DNA of 64,000 bases from the NCBI GenBank assembly GCA_025024175.1, contig QCXZ01000001.1, positions 32,606,942 through 32,670,941 on the forward strand, written 5' to 3'. The number at the start of each line of letters is the position of its first letter. Position 1 is the stretch's first letter. This document shows, piece after piece, positions 58,186 through 64,000 of this stretch. The translations under genes were made by a program, and so were the position numbers. The stretch comes from Rhyzopertha dominica (taxonomy: Eukaryota > Arthropoda > Insecta > Coleoptera > Bostrichidae). Below the pieces are notes generated by a model. That model ran no database searches, was not told the origin of the DNA, and saw only the letters and a list, made by a program, of their open reading frames with translations.

Positions 58186-58680
58186 TATGTAGCATACATA
58201 CACAAAATAATTAAAATTGAATAACATCAAATCATTACAAAGAAATTTTAGTCAAGAATATCTTATGTCTTAAACAACACAAAAGTTTCGACAACAACAA
58301 AGTGTAATAGGTATTTGTTTTTGTTGTTTTACTCTTAATATTGCCAGTATAATAATAAAAAAGAATTTCGAAAACTGTTTCTTTCTTCCTCAATAGTAGA
58401 GAATAAAAAAAAGTGTGGCAGTGGGGTCGTTCACATCTGCAGTATCGAAGCAAAATTCCGAATCTTTGCCACTGTTTGTGCATCACACAACTTTAACTTA
58501 GGTATAACTTATTTTTGTTACGTCAAAATAAATTATTAAAATTTAAAATCCTGAAGACGACGCATCATAGTCCGCAAGCCAATCAAAAGCAAGATTGGTT
58601 AAAGCTAACAGAAGTTTTAAGTCATCGTGTTTTTGAACCAGCCCTGAAGTTCCTATTCCTATATTCACACGAGAAACAAT

Positions 58681-59306
58681 GGGTTCATTCACCTAATTTT
58701 TTTTTATTCGGAATATCAGTCTAAATCGAAAATAAGAGAACCCGTATTTTTCCTTTTTTCTGTGTGATGTATTGCACACAGCACACGCACACAACATAAT
58801 GCTTACCGGATATGTTATGTTAAAGGGTTCTTAGGTAAGCGTGCATGCAATAAACAAAAACAGTGTTGCCTGTGCTTCGAATTAAAGGTGCACCGTGAAA
58901 GTCTTCACGTTTCAAATATATTATATTCCTGATTTATCTGAGATATTAGCTCTGTTAAACTAATATAAATAATATTTCATGTTAAAAAAATTACCCAAAT
59001 TGCGATATGCTTGTCTGGTACAATTGACAAATTTTGTTTCAAAATTTCTAAAACACTTCAATACAACGCACAATCTGGCTACACTACACAGTCCATTGTA
59101 CCAAATGAGCATATCGCAATTTGCAAAGCGTGCGATGTGTGACTGGTGGAGGCTATGACATCTGACATCACGCACGTAAATTCCTAATCCTTAATAATTT
59201 TTGCCTGCCTTAATATACATCACACAGAAAAATGGAAAAATACTGGTTCCTTTATATTCAATGTAGATTGATATTCTGAATTAAAAGAAATTGGGTGAAC
59301 GACCCC
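58681..59306. mobile_element. Foldback MITE, GGGGTCGTTCACCC-type ends
   Basis: Inverted arms of about 95 bp (58681-58775 and 59212-59306) start GGGTTCATTCACCTAATTT and run to CTGTGTGATGTAT. A separate hairpin, AAATTGCGATATGC...GTACAATG and complement (58993-59122), lies inside. No coding capacity. Confidence 0.7.
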
Positions 59307-59404
59307 ATTAATAAAATGCTCTTTTTGTCAATTATAAACACTGTGTATACCAGGACATACACATGATCTTGTGCGACGTAATTTAGAAACACCCTATATA
59401 AACA

Positions 59405-60215
59405 TTGAAAACTGATCCATGTTACTCTACGTGGATTTCGTGAACTTATTCTTGTTAAATAAGTCTCGCCAAGTTCAATCCACTGTTTTATTAACAGGTA
59501 AAGTGCTTTCAGCCAATAATCCATCGTCAGTACCAAATTACAAAAGAAATATTATGGTTTCAAATTAATAAAATGAATTTAAAAATCTAAACAAGAAATC
59601 TTGACTAAAATGGAAAGGAACTTTCAAACCAGCAACATAAAAATTAGCATTCAAATAAAAATTTAGAATGGGACAACTGAAATTGCAAGAATCATTTAGA
59701 ATTGTCCAATTTTGATCATTTAAAATTTTGTATATCTCTAAAGTTTCTAAATATTGTTTGTATTGGACAAACGGGTACATCCTTTCTTATTGGAGGAAAT
59801 GAACATCTAAAACAATTTAAAAAATATATAAATACACACATTGTAACTTCAAATTCTTCGTTAGCAAATCATTTATTATCATTTAAACATAATTCCACTT
59901 TGGACAATTTAAAAAGTTTACATTTTTGTAAGAAATCATCAAAATTAAACTATTTTGAAATCTTAGAGATATACAAAATTTTAAATGATCAAAATTGGCG
60001 AATTCCAAATTATTCTTGCAATTTCAGTTGTCCCATTCTAAATTTATTAGAACTCTAATTTTTATGTTGCTGATTTGAGTTATTGCCTGCCATTTTTGGT
60101 CAAGATTGCTTGCTTAAATTCTTAGATTCATTTTATTAATTCGATGTTAATAAAACATTGTCGATTGAACTTGGCGAGGCTTATTTAACATGAATAAACC
60201 ATATATAATATTGCA
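59405..60215. mobile_element. Penelope family 2, inverted pair
   Basis: A minus copy (about 59405-59755) and a plus copy (about 59755-60215) meet head to head near 59755. Both run from the GIY-YIG domain or its end to the 3' UTR, with tails outward (AACTTGGCGAGRCTTATTTAAC). The hammerhead-like core (minus, 59507-59530) is degraded in the left copy and deleted in the right copy. Confidence 0.75.
59702..60058 (+). pseudogene. GIY-YIG endonuclease fragment (Penelope family 2)
   Basis: The frame holds VCIGQTGTSFLIGGNEHLKQF, then SSLANHLLSFKHNST, then FEILEIYKILNDQNWRI and CNFSCPILN. These are the YIGQTG motif (Tyr to Cys here), the H/LA.HLL segment and the C-terminal helix of Penelope endonucleases. 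Residues before 59755 are antisense to the other copy. The substituted tyrosine argues against activity. Confidence 0.75.
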
Positions 60216-60402
60216 AACTAGTCCATATTCTCGAAGCGAATATTTAATTATGTAACTTCTCAAAGATTAAACTACATCAAATCCATAAAGTGGATAAAGT
60301 TAGAGTTGGTAGGCTTTAATCTTTGAAAAGTTATCCTGCATATATAATTTTAGGCATGTTCAGTTTACTGACTAACAAATAGTAATAAATGCCATTGCTC
60401 AT

Positions 60403-60846
60403 TCACAGTTTATTGCTTAAATTAGTACATCCATTTTTAACATTTGCCATTTCGATTTCAGTGTTTGTGACATCTTCAGTAAATTCATCTTTTAAAAACC
60501 TGTGAATTAACGGAGAAAACAGATCCCTATGCAACTTTACTTTTTTGTTTCCTCCAGTAAAATAGCTGACTACGAGCCCAACGACAATTGCCATGAGTGT
60601 CCCTACCATTGTATAGTACATGTAAGACATTCTGTACAATATAAATGGTGGTTCTGAAGAATGCACTTCGACTTCAGTTATGGCAGTTATCTGCGCTAAG
60701 TATTCTGCAATCCAGTTTGCATTGCAACCCTCTACAGATACAGGTTTTTGTACAAAGCGGATTATTCTCTGCGCCATTTTTAACTGTGTGCCAATGGACA
60801 TCCACGCTACTAGGCAACCGCTCAGGATGCCACCAATAAGTGCTCC
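60403..60846 (-). CDS. SLC5-family sodium/solute symporter, last exon
   Basis: Minus-strand terminal exon: acceptor TTCATTTCAG|GGA at 60847, phase 0, open to TGA at 60403-60405, 147 residues. It begins GALIGGILSGCLVAWMSIG, the penultimate transmembrane helix region of SLC5 transporters, then an extracellular loop with CNANW, then YRMSYMYYTMVGTLMAIVV with VGLVVSYFTGG (last helix) and a charged cytoplasmic tail. Insect members are usually annotated as sodium-coupled monocarboxylate or multivitamin transporters; the substrate cannot be read from this exon. Upstream exons must lie beyond 64000, making an intron over 3 kb that contains Penelope and BEL/Pao relics. Confidence 0.85.
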   Translation of the reverse strand, partial: GALIGGILSGCLVAWMSIGTQLKMAQRIIRFVQKPVSVEGCNANWIAEYLAQITAITEVEVHSSEPPFILYRMSYMYYTMVGTLMAIVVGLVVSYFTGGNKKVKLHRDLFSPLIHRFLKDEFTEDVTNTEIEMANVKNGCTNLSNKL

Positions 60847-61253
60847 CTGAAATGAAAGCATATCAGATTATGGAAACCTAACATCTTCAGAAATATAATT
60901 TTATTTTTCCTATAATCTCCAGTATGCTTCAGTTAATTAAAATTTAGTTTTAATTTAATTATCACATTAATTTTGGGTTTACATAAGCCTGTGACATATA
61001 TATATTCTGTAAGATATGGTACCACATGCCCATGTCAAGTTTTTATATACCTATGTATACTGTGCGTAAAAAGGCAACAAAGGTAGATAAATTAGGATTT
61101 TTAATGAGCGCAACCATTACTGGTAGATGATTCAGGGTTAGTTTCCATAGTCTGAAATCTCATAAAGGTATTTAAAATCGACTGCAAAATTTCACACACA
61201 AGACTTAACAACTAAAAAGCAGAAAATAATCATTCAAATAAAAAATTTACCAC

Positions 61254-62157
61254 TTTTTAAATTGGACTAAAAAGTATAAAATAATTTCTCATAGCCCCAT
61301 TCAGATTTATAATCCCCTGCAAGTTCGTAACCCACACAGAATGTTCAGAAAATTTGTGATTGTCAGCTATGAAAATAGCTGTAAAATATAAAACTTATAA
61401 TTGAAACTTTACATACCACTACTAAAATACTAAAAAATAACAACTACCCCACTAAATTAATAAGTAACTCAATAAAACAACAAACAGAAAAACTATACAA
61501 TAGTATTCAATACGAAAAACAAGACAAAAACACAAACATAACATACTTAACCTTACCATATATACCACCACTCACTCAAAATATAAAAAACCTACTAAAA
61601 CCGCATAACTTCCAAATTACATATAAACCAGTTAACACAATTAAACAATTCTACACACCGTTAAAAACAAAAATACCAAAAGAAACAAGAACACATACAA
61701 TATACAGTATAAAATGTAAAGAATGTAACAAACAATATATAGGACAGACAGGACAATACTTAAAAAACAGACTACAACAACATAAAAATAATAACAACTA
61801 CACAGCTTTAAAAAAACATCAAGAACAAACTGACCACACTTTTGACTTTGATAATACCAAAATTATTACTACGGAACAACATAAACAAAAAAGACAATTT
61901 TTAGAAATGATACATATTCAAAAAAACCTAAACACATGTGTAAACGACAGGACTGACATACAAGGACTAAGTAATACCTACTACACCGTCATTTAAACAC
62001 ACCCTCTCACCATCACATTTACCATACACAATGATAACAAAAGGAATAAACTTGAAGACGTGGGGCACATGTAATAGATAACTAATGCATGAATATGCCC
62101 TCAACGTTTTAAGTCAAACTATTTTATAATTTTTAGTCCAATTTAAAAACCTCTACA
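61254..62157 (+). mobile_element. Penelope family 3 fragment in a short inverted repeat
   Basis: An inverted repeat of about 33 bp (TTTAAATTGGACTAAAAA.TATAAAATA, 61256-61288 and 62119-62151) encloses a GIY-YIG reading frame. The right copy is the element's 3' end, so the left one is an inverted 3' terminus. It lies in the SLC5 gene intron. The base composition, very A-rich on the coding strand, differs from families 1 and 2. Confidence 0.7.
61385..61996 (+). CDS. Penelope family 3 C-terminal RT/GIY-YIG frame
   Basis: An uninterrupted 203-residue frame without its own start (bounded by a stop at 61382). It runs from NYPTKLISNSIKQQ through TYLTLPYIPPLTQNIKNLLK (the thumb of the RT) and FYTPLKTKIPKE to the endonuclease: THTIYSIKCKECNKQYIGQTG, RLQQHK, then ...TTEQHKQKRQFLEMIHIQ and the stop. 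The Tyr, the CxxC pair and YIGQTG are all present, so the domain looks catalytically complete although the RT is missing. It lacks stops, so it is either recent or preserved. Confidence 0.82.
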   Translation, partial: NIKLIIETLHTTTKILKNNNYPTKLISNSIKQQTEKLYNSIQYEKQDKNTNITYLTLPYIPPLTQNIKNLLKPHNFQITYKPVNTIKQFYTPLKTKIPKETRTHTIYSIKCKECNKQYIGQTGQYLKNRLQQHKNNNNYTALKKHQEQTDHTFDFDNTKIITTEQHKQKRQFLEMIHIQKNLNTCVNDRTDIQGLSNTYYTVI

Positions 62158-62895
62158 AATTGAATCAATACTTTCACATCCAATTGTCAAAATGACATTT
62201 ACGTTTTTATTCCTTATACTATATGATTAGTAATCAGGTTTTNAACATTTTTTCTAAGACAAACAGTCCTTGTGATATTAGCAAAAATACATAAATTTTT
62301 AAAATCTGTTTTTTTTCCAAATAACTCGAAAAGTATTAATGTAACATAAAAATTACAAGAGTGCTTTACGATCAGAAATTTGATTTCCTATATAATACCA
62401 AAATTTAAAAAAAAATCATACTAACAGGGACCAAAATACGTTTTTTGGAAATATTTCGAAAATGCCAAAATTTTGGGTAAATCTTCTAAGACACTTTGTG
62501 AAAATTTTATTTCCTATCTGATGGTATTTTCATTTTTTGAATATATTAAATATATTCAGAGATATTTAGGAAAAACCGTTTTCTTTAAGTGACGCTATTT
62601 TGCTAATATCTTCTAAACAATTTGCTGCACTGAAAATTTATAAGAACGAAAAATACTCACAGTTATACTACTAATCACATAAAATGAAAAAAAAATAAAA
62701 ATTTGCAAAAAGGGTAGTTTAAAAAAGAGTTTTATGTCATCTCAAAGTTCCTTTTTATTAATGACATGACAATCAATATATTACTTTTTTCTATGCACAC
62801 TATTATCTATTAATAATTTCTGACACAGCACACTCATTAAAACAAACACAATAAATTAAATATCTTCAACATTTCTCCACCCCGTGTGAAGAATT
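62158..62895. other. AT-rich spacer
   Basis: No gene seen. T- and A-runs and repeated TTTTT..CGAAAA.ATT phrases occur at 62280-62580. It may hold the LTR of the BEL/Pao relic to its right, but no matching second LTR is in the window. An undetermined base lies at 62243. Confidence 0.5.
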
Positions 62896-62899
62896 GTCT

Positions 62900-63994
62900 T
62901 CACACATGTTGTTTTGTTTCAACATCAAGCTTACAAAGTTTTACCACTGGTCGCTTATATACTCCAGCTTGAGATCTTACTTCAGCTACCCGTGCAACAC
63001 CATCTTTTCCAGGAAAGGTCTTAATTATTCTACCAAGAGGCCAGCACTTTCTCGGTATTTTTGAGTCAGCAATACAGACTATGTCACCTTTTAGATTTAT
63101 GGTTTCTTTTAACCACTTTTTTCTTCTGTTTAAATCTGGCAAATATTCTTTTAACCATCTTTTCCAAAATGTATTTGAAATTATCTGGGCATTCCTCCAC
63201 TGTTTCTTTAGAATGTCACATTCATTTTCATCTCTTTCACTAATTTCTTCTGTTGTCCCAACTTTTTTTTTACAATCTTCAGGTTCTTCACTTTTCTTAT
63301 GAAGCAGGGGGCTGTGTCGTCTTGTACCCTCGTCTACTCCACAGACCTTCTTTTTTCTACAAGCCATTTGTCTATGATAGGCCTTAAGACAACAATAACA
63401 TAGATTATTCTTCGTTATGACTTCCCATCTTCTATCGACATCTTTCTGAAAAAATTCCTTGCATTCTTCAAGACTGCGACAGTTCCCGTTGCAGAAAAGG
63501 CATTCCTTGGTGGGTTTGTACACAGCCATAATTGTTTCACTTTGCTTCTTCTTTTGATATCTACCATAATCTTCAAACTTACATGGAAAACTTTCTACAA
63601 AGCATGCAGCTTTTGCTTTTTGACGTAACCATTCAGAAAAATATTTTAAATTGAATAAATTAAAATTAAATAAATTGAATTTTAAATTTTTATTTGACAA
63701 TAACTGAGGGCACCATTCCATTCTCAAAAAATATGGCATCCTCCTCACTAATTCATCCAAAAGATATGAATTCATTAAATATTGTGGTGTATTTAAAGTT
63801 TAAATTGTGGTTGTTAAATTTGTGACGTTATTTGAAAATGATATTATCAATTCCAGTCTTCCATCTCTTAAGGGCAATGTAGTTTTCACTTTTTCAATCA
63901 GTCCTGGAATTATTATTTCTGGTCTTCCAAATAGCATTTCCAAAGTTTCCATGATTTCTTCTACATTCCTTGTTGATATTAACAAAGGCTTCAC
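62900..63994 (-). pseudogene. BEL/Pao relic: gag fused to DUF5641
   Basis: Minus strand. 63800-63994 reads EIMETLEMLFGRPEIIIPGL and TTLPLRDGRLELIISFSN (DUF1759 gag). After a stop near 63800, the 291-residue frame 62900-63775 begins NSYLLDELVRRMPYFLRMEW, continues with FSEWLRQKAKAAC and cysteine clusters CLFCNGNCRSLEEC and NNLCYCCLKAYHRQMAC, and at about 63200 passes directly into QWRNAQIISNTFWKRWLKEY, WPLGRIIKTFPGKDGVARV and YKRPVVKLCKL, the DUF5641 end of BEL/Pao pol. Protease, RT, RNase H and integrase (about 4 kb) are deleted without breaking the frame. Confidence 0.88.
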
Positions 63995-64000
63995 TGCATC

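Overview
This is insect nuclear DNA, probably from a repeat-rich genome such as a beetle's. That rests on split eukaryotic genes with GT-AG introns, AT-rich spacers, BEL/Pao, Copia, Ty3/Gypsy, mariner and Penelope-like elements, and tRNA-derived repeats. I cannot name the species. There are no operons, CRISPR arrays or prokaryotic signals.

Host genes. (1) Two 5' exons of a divergent actin on the minus strand (2956-6429), with a likely 5' UTR exon near 7480. The rest of the gene lies left of the window or is lost. (2) A complete seven-exon DDX19/Dbp5 DEAD-box mRNA-export helicase on the plus strand (49840-56822), 474 residues after splicing. (3) A 46-codon reading frame on the minus strand (49585-49725), head to head with DDX19 across 114 bp. 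(4) The last exon of an SLC5-type sodium/solute symporter on the minus strand (60403-60846). An antisense 80-codon open frame lies inside DDX19 intron 3.

Layout. 1-430 is a Gypsy pol fragment. 2956-7640 is the actin gene with a Tc1-like relic in its intron. 8608-10995 is a Penelope-like inverted dimer inside one 15-bp target-site duplication. 10996-15800 is gene-poor. 16310-43490 is a dense retrotransposon cluster: two Gypsy fragments, a hAT element inserted in one of them, a Gypsy inserted in the hAT, and a second Gypsy plus a BEL/Pao inserted in that one; then mariner, Copia with a second mariner, and another Gypsy gag-protease fragment. 43491-49069 is almost entirely palindromic DNA transposons and MITEs. 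49585-60850 holds the host genes, whose introns and spacers carry Penelope, mariner, LINE and tRNA-like debris. 61254-64000 holds a third Penelope-type fragment and a BEL/Pao relic in which gag runs in frame into the integrase tail domain.

No intact novel multi-gene system is visible. The most interesting pattern recurs five times: Penelope-like elements (three families) and tRNA-derived elements (two families) occur as head-to-head inverted pairs with their 3' tails pointing outward. Two of these pairs sit inside a single perfect 15- or 16-bp target-site duplication. That is the product expected if both nicked target strands prime reverse transcription. Several Penelope tails also carry a hammerhead-like CTGANGA-hairpin-GAAA core.
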